Assembly (NCBI GenBank): GCA_030268105.1 | Contig: BSDZ01000004.1 | Span: forward strand, 5,808,001 to 5,872,000 | DNA from: Volvox africanus | Taxonomy: Eukaryota > Chlorophyta > Chlorophyceae > Chlamydomonadales > Volvocaceae | DNA length: 64,000 bases | Reading direction: 5' to 3' | Shown: positions 49,367 through 63,594 of the stretch, one piece after another | Layout of the letters: every line of letters begins with the position of its first letter | How positions within the stretch are numbered: position 1 is the stretch's first letter | Position numbers and translations under genes: made by a program | The notes under the pieces: generated by a model | Seen by the model: only the letters and a program-made list of their open reading frames with translations | Told to the model about the DNA's origin: nothing | The model's database searches: none

Positions 49367-51297
49367 TTACACCAGTGCTGAGAGTCCTGGTCCGCTGCCG
49401 TTAAAGAACTGCCCCTCCCATTTGTGCCCTGACGCGTCTGTGAACACACCCAGACCGTGCATCCGGTTCTCTTCCCACATGCCCTCATATTTCCGCCCGT
49501 CCGGCCAAATGTACGAGCCCTGCGATAGATGACCCAGGAGACAGCGGGCCTGGTCAGGGGTTGGCACTCTGTGAATACGGTCCCTCACCATTGGCGTCCA
49601 GGGGTAGGAGCGCAGTGAACAGGCATTCCAGGCATTTCTAACTCCCACTAAATTGGGGCCGATGGCTTCAGGGGGGGACACGGTCAATGCAGTATATGGA
49701 TATAGGCAAGATCGAGACTGTGTGCATGACACTTACTCAGGTACTCCAATAAGTACCCTGAGCACCTGCCTAAGTATGAAAACACTGGCACTGGCGCAAT
49801 GAGAGGGGCACGCACCTTGCCATGATATTTGTTCGCCTTCCACTCGCCAACATACTTCGCCCCACTGGCATAAGTGAACGTCCCTTGGCCCTGAATCACG
49901 TCCTCCACGAATTCTCCCTCGAACACATAGTCGCCCTCCCGGTATACGCCTGCAGCCGGTGGTGGGCCCGTGGGCGGAACGATGAACCGCACGGAAGAAG
50001 CGTATGGGATATGCCGCACAGCACCATGAATATTTCCAATCACAAAAACCAATCGTGAGAAACCCAAATGGTAAGAGCCCCAAAGCATGCGGGTAGTGCA
50101 GCGGGCAGTCCGTTTCGCATGCTCCTCAGGCATGTTGGAGCCTGTGTCACTCTCAACATGCTGGATGTAGTGAGGAATACAGGGAGGAGGGGAAGTCATT
50201 CGCTGCCCACGTGCTTAGGTGGTTAGGGCAGGCACCCTGGCAAGCGGTAAGGTCGAGATGCTTGTCGATTGATGCTATGGCCCCTGCTGCTGCACCATCA
50301 CAACTGCACCGAGGCGGCTGGCGCTGCGCCCATGGTGGCTTCAGCAGCCACAAACTGGTGTTCACAGCGAGGTTGGCGGAGGCGAAGGCTCCCGATTACT
50401 GGACGAGGGAGTTCAGTTACTGATCTGAACTGCGGACGAATTTTCCGCTGCCATCAGTTCCACGCGTCTTCAAGTCCACGTCAACCCTGAGCCCCGCGCT
50501 GATTTTGGAGCCATCACCAGGTGATGGCGTATGATGATACTGTCCAAGAGTGTACATGCATAATGCTGTAAAAGCAGGAATAGCCCTTTTGCCTCGGGGG
50601 GGGGGCGATTGTGACCGACCATGGGCCAGTCGGAACTGTTTGTTTTTTCCTTCGGGCTCTAAGCCCACTGCCTGCCGACTAACCAAGTTTGAAAGCTCAG
50701 AAACTTCGCCGTAGAACCCCAAATAAAAGCCTACGAGCAGGTTTAGAACACTCTCAAGCAATATCGTGTATTTCTTGACGTTCTGCATCCCTTTTTCCTA
50801 TCCACCCTTCCTACCCGCAGACTGCAGTTCATGGAAGAACACATCAATCACACACACAGAAAAATCTTCCCAGAGCGATAGCCACCCCCGTCACAACGCA
50901 CGTCGCCGCACCTTTCCCGTGCCGGACGCGCTTAGGTGGCTCTGCAGGTGGTGGTGGAGGTTCATCCTTTCCTTTCTTCTTCTTGGCTTCCTTAGGCTCC
51001 TCCGCTTGCGGCGGCGGTGGTGGGTTAAGGAGCTTCCATTGCCCCTCGTACGTTGCCCCCGACGGATAGTAAAATTTACCGGTGCCTTCTACTTCTAAGT
51101 AACCCTGGACGTCGTAGCAATAGGGTACGCAAACACATTCTGACCGTGTACCCTTTCCTTAGACGCATGTGAAGCGACGGAGTTCTGACACTCTCCAATT
51201 GTGCTTGCAAATCAAATTTATGCTAATCATGCCAATAAGTTAACTCCGTTACGCAAGTCTCAAGGCCGCTACTTACCGGTGCCCCAGGGTCTACCAT
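49367..51297 (-). CDS. MORN-repeat protein, probably ciliary
   Basis: Four exons join in phase to 166 residues: 51297-51277, 51104-50912, 49949-49816 and 49519-49367. The seven-codon first exon (MVDPGAP) joins GYLEVEGTGKFYYPSG across a strong 3' site. At least four MORN-like units follow: GKFYYPSGATYEGQWK, GDYVFEGEFVEDVIQGQG, GTFTYASGAKYVGEWKANK and GSYIWPDGRKYEGMWEENR, with a last partial GVFTDASGHKWEGQF. A Pro/Lys/Glu-rich insert of about 40 residues (PPPPPQ, KEAKKKKGKDE, PPPPPAEPP) splits the first and second units. MORN repeats often bind membranes or build axonemal radial spokes. The head-to-head neighbour is a BBS-type chaperonin, which fits a ciliary role, but that is inference. Confidence 0.85.
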
Positions 51298-51662
51298 CGA
51301 ACAGATTTTCTACTACGGCCTCCGACAAAACTAATAAGTCAACAGGCTATTTTACTTTTAAACGTTAGAAGATGATGAAGGGTTCGGCGCAAACCAGAAG
51401 TTTTATCAATAACACGTAGGGACACAGTCTGCCCTTACCGTTCGTGGTTACAGCATAACAAATTCTTGAAATATGGTATACTTTAACTCTGATACAAAAA
51501 TAAAAGCTCTGACCAATGTTGGTGCAAAATTGTAGTTCAATGTGCCGTACTAAATGCATGAAAAGCAAGGAGCACCCAATACCCAACATTGTGAAATAAC
51601 GAAGTAACAATCTATTCTTTAATGCTAGGTGGTACTTATGAAACATCCGGTCTTCAAGCAAA
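51298..51662. promoter_or_regulatory. 365-bp bidirectional promoter, MORN / BBS10-like
   Basis: Only 365 bases separate the two start codons. It is AT-richer than the flanking coding sequence. No TATA box stands out on either side. Both 5' UTRs must also fit here, so shared control is likely. Confidence 0.6.
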
Positions 51663-54600
51663 ATGTCCCGATTTGAGCTGGCGCGCAAACTCCAGGCAAC
51701 GTGCGGCGTGCTGCGCTCCTTCCTCGGGCCACACAAGGTGCTGAAGTGCGTCATTGACTCCACCTCCGATGCACGCAACTGCCTTGCGGGCACCGTCCAG
51801 GCGTTCCTTCTGGCCGCTGACGGCGACCCGACCACGACCAACCTGCTGCTGGAAGCCCTGGAGGGTCAGGCAGGTTTGCATGCCGGAACGAATATCCCCA
51901 CCATGAATTCGGGGGGCAAATTCCATGGCGGCGACCATGTAACAAGAGCCCATGGAGCGCATAAACCAAAGTTGCGTTTCGCAGTGGCACGCAAGCACTG
52001 TCCGGGTCACCCATCCACCCGGACCGCCCCCGCAAGTAGCCTGCCTTATTTGCACCGTTTCCGCCGTCATTCCTGCTCTGCAATCTTGCACTCACCAGGC
52101 ACCCAGTGCAGCAGACTCTCCCGCCTCTGGTCCGGGACCTGGTTCCGGAGCCACATGGCTGGCGGTGTTTTGCGGCCAGCTGCTTGGCCACGTACTGGAC
52201 CTTGTGGAGATACAGGGCGTGCCGTATGAATGCGTACGAGCTGGCGTACTACAGGCTATAGATGAATGTTGCGAGGTACGGTTGGCCAGACGAACGGATT
52301 CGGGGGGAAGGTTGGGAAGTGGGGAAATTGCTATTGCATTACGGGACTGCGTCAATCAACCGCTGCTCGTAAACCCCAATCTTGACGGCGTAACCTACAC
52401 AGTAATTTCCAACAAATTTGCCACTGCTTGCCACCTCAGGCTGTTCGAGAATGTGCCATAGAACTGCCTATGGTAGCAGAGCGCTGGGACGAGCAGGATT
52501 TGATGTCGTACCATGAAGCTGTCTCATTACTCATGGTGGGCACAGAAGCGGTCAGTACTATGGAGTCGGCATCATTGCCCGTAGTCAGCACTGCTTCCGC
52601 CACGCCACATCCATCGACATCAGCACCAGATTGGGATCTGCCTGCGTTCCCACCTGTAGCTTCAGCTGTGTCCTTGTCCACGGCCGGGTATCCGATTGAC
52701 TCAGCGGTGGTCGACCTGGAAAGCGGTGAGGTGAAGACGCAGGCTGATGCGATGAAGCTTTGGACAGGGCCAGCGTATCACCCGCCGCCCACTCCGTCAA
52801 TGCTGCCGCAGCTGCAGCTGCCCCAGCAGGTGATGATGTCGGCAGCTACCGCTGCTGCTCCCTCGGATGGCAACGGGGGGGGAATACAGCATTCGCAATG
52901 TCCCCTGCCTCAGGAACAGCAGCAGCTGTCTCTTCCGCGCGAGGGACAGGGCCAAGCGCATCCGCAGCTGCCGGGGCAGGTTTCTCAGCTTCAAGTCAAT
53001 GGCAGCGGGAGGACCTCCGATGGTGTATACAACGCCGGGCGCGCCCCCGCCGCTGGTCGTGAATGCGGCAAGGTTCACAGTGAATATGTTGGCATGCCAC
53101 TTGAGGCGGAGGTGGAGCTGGCAGCGTTGGAGGAAGAGGCGTCCTGGTTCTTCAACGACGGGGAGCTGCAAGCGGAGAGGGAGGCACGAGCGCAGAAGAG
53201 TTTATTGCAGCATCTGGCAGCCGGGCTGACGGCGGCCGGGGTGCCGGCACCGGAAATGCGATCCTTAAAGAAGGCTCCTGCTTTTCTTCAAGACGGCGCG
53301 CGAGACACATCCGGGGCCTTCCAGACCAAGGCCAGGGACGCGTCATGCATCCCGGCGGCGGGCCGGTCTTCCCATTCGGTCGTAAAATGGGTCGCAGAGG
53401 GGCGACACCGTAGCGATGGTGGCGGGGACAGCAACTTTGATAGCGCGGGCGACGAGGGCGGAAGAGACAGCAGCAAACTTGGGACTCATGGGGAACGGGA
53501 TGCGTTTGGCGGGTTGGAGGAAAGAACGGCGGATGGCGATACAGGCCGTGTTGCTGCTGTCGGGTGTTTGCAGATTCGGGATCTTCATCCAAAGGCACAT
53601 GCCCGGACACCTCCGACCTCCTGCCACCCCTCAACTCTAAAAGCAGTCCTGGATGACGACGACGACGAGTTTGGTTGGTTTCAATCCTACGACGTAAACG
53701 CCCATTACGGCGGCCTTGCAACCGGGTTGCGGCCCCATCCAACAAGGGACTCGACCACAGTACTGATAGCCCTAGAATCCCCATCGACTGCTGAGCCACG
53801 AAGCCCCGTGCCCCCAGCAGCAGAAGGTGATGTCAATAGAGGATCTGAAGCAGCTGGTGTAGCAGGTACTGCGGGACTCACCGACCCTCAGGCAGGGGGC
53901 CTGAGAGACCCCAAGAGTTGGGCGGCAGGGCCCCAGGACTATGCGGAAGGAGCTCCAGGAAAGGGAAACAGCAACAGCTGGAGGGAAAGAGGGGCGCCCA
54001 TACGTGAAGGCAGGGGCAGGAACGTGGCTGAAGGTAAGGAACGTGGTCTTAGCAAAGGTGGCATGCCACTCGATGCGGAGGTGGAGCTGGCAGCGTTGGA
54101 GGAGGCGTCCTGGTTCTTCAACGATGGGGAGCTGCAAGCGGAGAGGGAGGCACGAGCGCAGAAGAGCTTATTGCAGCAGCTGGCAGCCGGACTGACGGCG
54201 GTGGACTCGGTGCTTCTCCGAGGTGACGGCTCAAACGGCGAAGTGCACGGGCAAGGAGGAAGGGCCGCTGAGGGCATTTCCACGGGGTCCACGAATGCTG
54301 TTGAGGAAGAACTTGAACTTAGTGGGAGAAAAAGCACGGATCTTCAGGACACGGATGGGAATCCGCACCACCTACACTGCGTAACAGCAGCACCGGGTGC
54401 TTCACCGTCTCCACCTACACCTCCACTACCTCCGCTGCCGGCGCCCGTGGCGACGCCAACTAGGTACTTCCTAGATTCGACCAGCGGCCGAGATGAGGCA
54501 CCAGAGGAATGGGGCACTGCCAGTCGCGGTGGTAGGGGCAGCGGGAAATGCAGCTTCGAAATCACGGCTGCGCGGCAGCGCTTGAGTCCACTAACGCGAT

Positions 54601-56884
54601 TGGTTTGTGCAGCAGCGCACGGGCTATCGCACGGCCGGAGTCTAGAGATGCAGCTGGCGGCGGCGGCATTGCTGCTGCTTCTGGAACCGCTTGTCAGACG
54701 ACAGCCGGGCGATGTTCGCCCACCTCTCGCCGCGAAAACGACCTCCGCTGCCATCGCAGCTGCCAAGGAAGATCTGAGCGCAATGTCGGCACAGGTACGC
54801 CAAGCGGCGGCGGCGCTGCAATTCGAGCGTTGCGTGCTGACGGTGGAGATGATGGGTCGATCGGCGGTGGCGGCAGCGGCAATGCGCGGGGTGGTGGTGC
54901 CTCTGGCAACGCTGAGCACCGCCCAGGCTGCACTGGCGGCGGAGTTCTTCACCGCGCTGCCGTCCCCGCCGTCCCCGCCGCCTCCACCGCCAGGGAACTC
55001 CTCACCATCCGCAGCGCACACCGCCACTCCCACCGCCCCCGCCACCTTAAGGGCTCGCAAGTTCACCACTGTGTTCTTCCAGGGCGCTTTACAAGTGGAT
55101 CGTGCAGTGTACGGACCGATAGTTATCACGGATGCTGCGGGTCTTGTGGCCGCCACTTCCGATGCGCGAGTCGAAGCCTTCGCCTCCCATCTGCTCGAGG
55201 CGCTTAAGCCCCACGGTGTGCAGCTGCTGCTTGCCAGTGGACACATCCCCGACGCCCTCTCAGCGGTCCTGCAGCAGCTGAGCGGTGGCGCCATGCTGGT
55301 GCTGGGCGGCATTGGCCTGCGTGCCATACGCGCGGCTGCAGCATGCTGCGGCGCAATGCCCGCAGCCAGCCTGTCCTCCCTGGACACCCGCCGCAACGTG
55401 GCAACGCATGTTGCAGTAGAGTTGGTCCAGGGGGGATTGGGCCTGGGGGATTATCGTACTGCTGCCGGCCATCGACACACCGAGGCAGCCGTGTTGATGC
55501 GGATTACGAAGGCACCGCGGACTCATCTCGGTAACCCCAGTGGCGGCGATTGTGACGCTTCAGTGCCACAGGTGCCGGTCCTGCGTCCCGGGTGGGTGAC
55601 GATCGTGTCATCCCACTCGTTGGCGAGCCAGCTGGAGGTGCAGGGCGTCAGTTTCCGGGTAAGATGCAGAGCTGCCTCTCGGCGTCTGTCAGTAATGCCA
55701 AAATAAGTACGAGTGAAATGCTGCGTCGGCGGCGGTATTGGCTGCAGAGCTCAGATTGTACGACGTCCTGCAATTGCCGAGGGGAAGGGCAATAGTTCCC
55801 AGGGTGGCTGGAAATGGGCACTGGCGGGCGGTACCGGGCCGACTAACTTAGCTTTTACCAATTTATCATCGACAATGCGACATTTGGCATAAAGATACGG
55901 TTTCGCTGTATGGCGAGGGTCTCTACTTCTCTTTCTCTCTCTCCCCCCTCGCTCTTGCTTCTGTGTGCTACCTTTTTTCGCAGGAGAAAAGGAGGATAGA
56001 ATAATTCAAACTTTTTGACAGGGCTTTCCCTGTGCAGTTACGACCTCCCCTTTCCCTCTGGTGGCTTTGGCGGTCGTCAGACCTGCTTCAACAGGCTGAT
56101 AGCAGCGCTGCGGAAGGGCCACGTCCTCCCCGGATCGGGTGCCTGGGAGCTGGCTGCAGCGGAGCACCTCACACGTCGCGCGAAACAGCTCGAAGCACAC
56201 CACGCGTCGCCGCCGCTGCTACAGCCACTGCCGTCGGGTCAGCAGTCAATGCAGCCGCCTCAGTCATTGCTGGCGGAGGGTCGCCATGGGAACAGCACGA
56301 TAGGCGAGGAGGTTTTGAACCGTGAACTGCCGTCGCCGTATCTGCCGCTGTCGTACCAAGCGGTCGCCGCAGCATTGCAGGATCTCGTGGGCATCCTGCT
56401 GCAAAATGGCGGCACTGAGTACGGCAGCGCCCTGGCTGTGGCTGCTGATTGTGTGGCCGCGCTACGGGATGGTGATGTGGCACGGCTGCAGCGGCTCGCT
56501 ACTGAGGGGACCGGCACAGAATATGAGAAGGCGAGGACGGCAGGGGCTAAGGCACAGGCCGGAGTTCCTGGCTGTGGAGAAGTGCGAGCGCGGCGAACGG
56601 GCACAGCTTGCTACAATGCAGCCGCAGCGATATTGGAGACGGACGAGCAGCGGCAGCTAACAGAGGCTTTGCGTGTGATGGTTGAATTTAAAGGTACGGC
56701 GGCAGCGGCAGTAATGGCAACGGAGGATGACCAAGCCAGTGTTGCTGTCAGCTGGGCACCGCCGCCACTGCCGCCGCCACCGCTGGTGCTGGACGAGCTG
56801 GGTGCACGGGAGGCCGCGCTGCGCAGCGCCTGCCGATTGGCATTGCTGGCGAGTTCGGTAGACAGGGTCATAGTGAATCGTTGA
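51663..56884 (+). CDS. BBS10/BBS12-type chaperonin-like protein with long insertions
   Basis: Exons 51663-51864, 52112-52275 and 52440-55658 join in phase; a last exon runs to 56884 but its start (near 56022 or 56038) does not fit in phase. The N-terminus (GVLRSFLGPHKVLKCVIDS) and GSGATWLAVFCGQLLGHVLDLV resemble the equatorial domain of CCT-type chaperonins, with the ATP-binding GDGTT changed to GSGATW. VLPGSGAWELAAAEHL in the last exon matches the chaperonin VxPGGGAxE motif. The C-terminus (SACRLALLASSVDRVIVNR) resembles BBS10 best. BBS10 and BBS12 help assemble the BBSome, which moves cargo in cilia. Exon 3 carries about 700 residues of low-complexity insertion with two near-identical 47-48-residue modules. 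A small extra exon or other donor near 55637-55658 could fix the last junction. Confidence 0.62.
53091..53234 (+). repeat. 48-residue coding module, copy 1
   Basis: In frame within the BBS10-like exon 3. It opens GMPLEAEVELAALEEE, includes ASWFFNDGELQAERE and ends LAAGLTA. Only a few residues differ from copy 2. Confidence 0.85.
54060..54200 (+). repeat. 47-residue coding module, copy 2
   Basis: In frame, same order as copy 1 with one Glu fewer, one Glu-to-Asp change and His-to-Gln near the end. The DNA is also nearly identical, so the duplication is recent or under conversion. Confidence 0.85.
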
Positions 56885-58260
56885 CCGATGCAATGAGGTG
56901 TGCGCTTTGATTGCGGTTTGGTTTCCGTGCGCATCCTACGCCCTAGGTTATGCATGGCGAAGGTAGGTGGCAAGAGTGGCGAGGGCTTACTTACTGCATG
57001 AATGACGGCTGCATGATGCAGGGGGATGCTTTGCTGTAGCTGGCGGTACCCCGGTGCATGCGATGCAACCGGTGACGCGGGGCGGCTAGCGGACGCGTGA
57101 GGGATTGAGGGTTGGGTCAGAGTTGGCATATTGGACCAGCTTCTAAGCCAAGTGGATTTTGTGCCATGTTCAGCCACCGAACCTGGATGTGCCTATGGGT
57201 CGATGCGATGCTTCCAACAGTGACGGGCTAGTAGTTGTGTTAGCTGCTGTCCCCCCCAAGCGTTGTGGATGTATGAATGAATGAATTCTGCCTGCACGGT
57301 ATATAAACCGCACGAAGGTGGATGGGTGATTCTACAGGTCCATAAAACGTACTGGACTGCCAATATCGGTACATCACTCAAGGCACTAACACATCCAAGT
57401 CCCAGGTTGACAAAATGAGGCTTCCTTGTGAACGAACAGTTAGGAGGACCTGTACCACAGCCAAAGGAGGACCAGCGTCCCATGATCCTGGCCTTACGGC
57501 AAGCTTGAAGGTCAGAATACAGGTGAAATTGCTACGTTATCATATTGCCACTCTGCCGGTAAGTTGGTAGTTCGGTGCACTTCTACATTATCTACGCTGG
57601 TACGTCGCACACACCGATATCTGTTACTACCTCCACAATTGCTCATGGCCAAAAGGCAGGTAGGGACAACTTCTTTTCTAAGCCTCATTCATCCTACAAT
57701 GCACAAGCAGCAGCGCCGCGTTGGGAAGCCTGCTTGCGCAGCGGCAGGGGGAGGTGGGCAGGGATGCCCACGTTTCCGAAGACTATTGAACGCAAAGCCC
57801 GATCCACTTGGTGCGCAATCCTTAGCCACTCGGCCGGTCACCATACTTGTCCAAGCATTCTTGTCTCATATGAAACACCATGGCGTCTTGGAAATTGCAT
57901 GAGTTGCGATTGATATACAGTTGCGAGTTTTAGCCAGATTTCCACGACATCGTTACCTTTGAAGGTACATAGCTACCGTACAATGAAAATCGGGTTAGCT
58001 GCCAAAACATGATTGAACAGGAATGGGACCTGGCAACCATCGTACTTATAGCGATTCCCAATCATGCTTTGGTGTCGATACTCGTGGAATGGTGACGTTG
58101 ATATTGCCGTTTGCCTGCATTGGGGTACGAAACTTGCATGCTTCGCGTGCTCCGCCTTCTGATCTTTTTTTCCTTCAAGGTTGGCCCAGCGATGCTTCAT
58201 GATGCCCTATCTGTATACATCACTTGGGTAAACGTAATTATACTCTCATATGATACCACC
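56885..58260. other. intergenic region, no gene seen
   Basis: This lies between the BBS10-like stop and the start of the orphan at 58261, two genes in the same direction. It should hold the BBS10-like 3' UTR and the orphan's promoter. Short open frames at 57564-57913 overlap each other in two phases and lack family features. Confidence 0.45.
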
Positions 58261-59613
58261 ATGCCGAAAGTACGCGAACGCTCTCGCATAACCCAGGATT
58301 TCGCGGTGACGCCCTGGCAAAACAGGCGCGAAGGAAATAAGAGAGATCCTCCGGGTGCAACGTATGTTGTCGAGGAAGCATCCTTGTTAGTACCATCGGT
58401 GACAGCAAGCTGCGCACCTACGGTGCCCTGCGGTGGCGCTGTCATAGCTACTCCACAGGATGTCGACACTACCGGATGGTTTATTAAGGCACCCCGACAA
58501 CACACCCTTGACCCGATCGCAACATTTGATAGTGAGATGACTGCCATACCGCCTCTAAGCGTCTCTGGTGACAACTCAACCGGCGCCTGCGGCACCGGAA
58601 ATGCCACTGCCCTTGGTGGCACCGACAGAGGCGGCCCGGGATGGACCGGTCTCTGCCAGCTGGCCATAACTCCTGCGGGCCGCGGAATGGGACATATCTT
58701 TCTCCCCGGGATCCTTAATCGCGCCGTTGGCTGTGGCCGGGTGTCGCGAGGTGCTCGCTGTTATGGCCTGGCCCTACGACCCGTGCCTCGCGGTGTGCCG
58801 GCCGATCCGTGTACGGAAGACGAAAGCACAGACCTGCTGTGCGCTCGCCTCACTGACTTTGCAAGCGGCGAAATTACGGATGTTTTGGTGGCGCGTACAG
58901 GGGGCGACATGTGCCGCTTGGCGCCGCCGGAGGACTGGCTGTTGCGGCAATGGTTTGGCAATGACTTAGAGTCGGACGAGGAGGAGGATGGGGGAGCGGG
59001 CTTGAATGCACACCGGGCGAAATGGGAGGAGGTAGGGGAATGGGAAGAGGTGACAGAATGGGAAGAGGATGACAGGGAAGGGGACGGGGAAGAAGGCAAG
59101 GGGGAAAGAGGGGAGGGAGACACGGGCGAAGCCAAGGAGCTGGACGCTGCGGCGGTGTGTCAGGCGCGCGATCTGACGGAAGGCCCGCCAAGCACGCATA
59201 CCGTAGTAGACCCCCATAACACCGCCGACTGGATAAGGCTATGGCGGCGGCAGCTGCAGGTGCGATCTGCGTTGGCGCTTAACTTTGAGCCTGAAACACT
59301 GCTGAGCGGTTTGGCGGCGCTGCCCAAGCTCGCCGAGTTCGCACGCCCCTTTTTGCCGCCACAGCTAGCGGGAATTGCTGGGACCGGAGACCACAGCGGC
59401 GGCGGCGCTGATGACTGTGGCAGCAGCTTCGATACCGAAAGATTAGTCGCAGCAGGGACTGACCAGGCACTGCAGAGCGGGTTGCAGGGGATGCAGGCTA
59501 GCGCAGGGCAGCAGGCTGGGGAGGTTATGGAAATGGACCTAGAGCCGGTGGTGTGTCTGGGGCCCGCAACTCTGCGCGGCCTGCCATGGACTTTACTTGA
59601 GGACCTCGACTGA
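58261..59613 (+). CDS. intronless hypothetical protein, acidic centre
   Basis: One uninterrupted frame of 450 residues, which is unusual beside neighbours with many introns. The ATG at 58261 follows ACCACC, a good context. An in-frame ATG at 58111 would add 50 hydrophobic residues (VLRLLIFFSF). The first half is Gly/Thr/Pro-rich with several Cys. The middle (about residues 235-300) is strongly acidic, with three short EEVxEWEE-like repeats. The end reads CLGPATLRGLPWTLLEDLD. I recognise no domain. It could be a lineage-specific gene, a processed copy, or a single-exon part of a larger gene. Confidence 0.5.
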   Translation: MPKVRERSRITQDFAVTPWQNRREGNKRDPPGATYVVEEASLLVPSVTASCAPTVPCGGAVIATPQDVDTTGWFIKAPRQHTLDPIATFDSEMTAIPPLSVSGDNSTGACGTGNATALGGTDRGGPGWTGLCQLAITPAGRGMGHIFLPGILNRAVGCGRVSRGARCYGLALRPVPRGVPADPCTEDESTDLLCARLTDFASGEITDVLVARTGGDMCRLAPPEDWLLRQWFGNDLESDEEEDGGAGLNAHRAKWEEVGEWEEVTEWEEDDREGDGEEGKGERGEGDTGEAKELDAAAVCQARDLTEGPPSTHTVVDPHNTADWIRLWRRQLQVRSALALNFEPETLLSGLAALPKLAEFARPFLPPQLAGIAGTGDHSGGGADDCGSSFDTERLVAAGTDQALQSGLQGMQASAGQQAGEVMEMDLEPVVCLGPATLRGLPWTLLEDLD

Positions 59614-60208
59614 TTGCTGAGGGGCGCTGTCCTTACAAGGGCTCCCCAACATGGTCTTCGGCATGGATGTTGCCACATGGGCCGAAACAGCTTGATTGGC
59701 GCGATCAGGGGCCCGTTAAGGGCCACCTGGAAGATAACCCTCGCAGGCTGATATGAGACTGACTAATCTCAGGGGCAATGCCAGGAGCTGTAGATGTTGA
59801 ACGTAAATCCAGTAGAACGCGCTTCATGGAATTATTAGTGCAATTGGTGCTGTTGACTAGACTATATGTGCGCAATAGCTTATCTGCCGACTGACGAGGT
59901 TTCACACAAAGTGAGCGACTGACGCATCCTCCAGTTTATTGCATGTAGTGCACGCGGCTGTCATTTTGCATGAAGCCATGCAGCGAGATTTCTTTCTTGA
60001 GAAATGATACATGACCCTTGAATTGGGATTTTAATGATTCCCACCATCCAGTCCATCCAGATTAGGCTCTCGCTTGGTGCACAGCGGCCCGGGGACCTAA
60101 CGCCGGGAAAAATGGCCCCCGAAGGCCACTCTCGTGCTGCCAGCAAAAAACGCGACCTTAATCCGTACATTCCCATATACGCGCCATCGTCAAGCCCCCT
60201 CCCCACCC

Positions 60209-60213
60209 TGTAA
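60209..60213 (+). terminator. candidate TGTAA poly(A) signal, orphan gene
   Basis: TGTAA lies 596 bases past the stop at 59613, the nearest downstream one I found on this strand. Confidence 0.3.
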
Positions 60214-60595
60214 GTTTCAGAGCCTTTTGGCCAACTGCACATTGGGCACAAAATATCACAGGTAATACTGGACACCCACTTGCCTACCGCTTTGCAACTG
60301 ACCTGGTATCAAGGGATCCCGGAACGCTAAGCCCCAATTACTCCATGTCTTCGACCCTGTGTCAGCAAACCTTCCTTGAGCGGCCCAGCAGTATTGCCTA
60401 TCGTTGCCGAGCGAGCAACCAGCGCGAACCTTCCCCCCAAAACACCTTAGGACGCCACGCCGCTCGACCGGTATAGGCGAACTACTAGCTGACCTCTGGC
60501 GACCCTGCCCACGAGAGCAAGGGAAGCGAGAGCTCCCAGCAGCTTGGGCAAGGTCCCTGAACCCTCGGGTTTCACACTTGACCTTCCACTAAGGC

Positions 60596-60600
60596 TTACA
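60596..60600 (-). terminator. candidate TGTAA poly(A) signal, PSRP-3 gene
   Basis: Minus-strand TGTAA lies 191 bases past the PSRP-3 stop at 60791, a typical spacing. Confidence 0.45.
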
Positions 60601-60790
60601 CAGTTAGCTTTCGCGCCAGGGCCTTGTCCCGAACACATGGACGCCCTGTCCAGCAATGCGTAGGGAATCATTCGCCTGCAGATGCAGATGAGCCCACTGC
60701 GCCGCTTCGGGAATGCTCTCATGCCTGCATCCACAGAGCACGTATGTGCAAAAGTGGAGCGACACGACCTCCTCCTGGCGACCTAAGTGC

Positions 60791-63258
<2,468 letters not shown>

Positions 63259-63594
63259 TTCAGCTGTCACTAGAGTTTCAGGCAAGAGCCTGTTTAATAG
63301 TATGAAGCTGAGAAGGAATTGTCTTCGTTACTGGGACCGTGGGAAAGTATGAGCTAATTGGGCCCAAGTGAACGAGAGACTTGTGGCTGTACAACCTTTT
63401 GCCGCACACTGCCACCACTTGTTTACAAACGCCTCTCATTTCATCTACACTGAGCTGCCACTAGTCTGTTTGAATTTGCGGTTTAGCTCTCTTGGAGGCT
63501 TAGGTCTAGTGGCCCGCAGTTTTCGTCCGCATTCCAAAGCCAGCAAGAGCCGGCATTTATAGCTAAGCTCTTCTTTACAAGAAAGTCTTAAACC
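63259..63594. promoter_or_regulatory. 336-bp divergent region, PSRP-3 / small plastid protein
   Basis: The start codons of two genes with plastid-type transit peptides face away from each other here. No TATA box or other named element is clear. Confidence 0.5.

Larger units (their letters stand above)
59614..60790. other. convergent intergenic region, orphan / PSRP-3
   Basis: Holds both 3' UTRs and their TGTAA candidates. No exon seen. Confidence 0.45.

Noticed and set aside
48681..49532. Plus-strand open frames between the INSIG-like and MORN genes
   Set aside because: Overlapping frames with no shared domain, and they lie where the MORN 3' UTR is expected.
55984..56014. 3' splice site after the long pyrimidine tract as start of the last BBS10-like exon
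   Set aside because: It reads into an in-frame TAG at 55997 before the conserved coding part.
57564..57913. Two overlapping 112-codon plus-strand frames
   Set aside because: Two phases open over the same stretch, low complexity in neither, and no family features.
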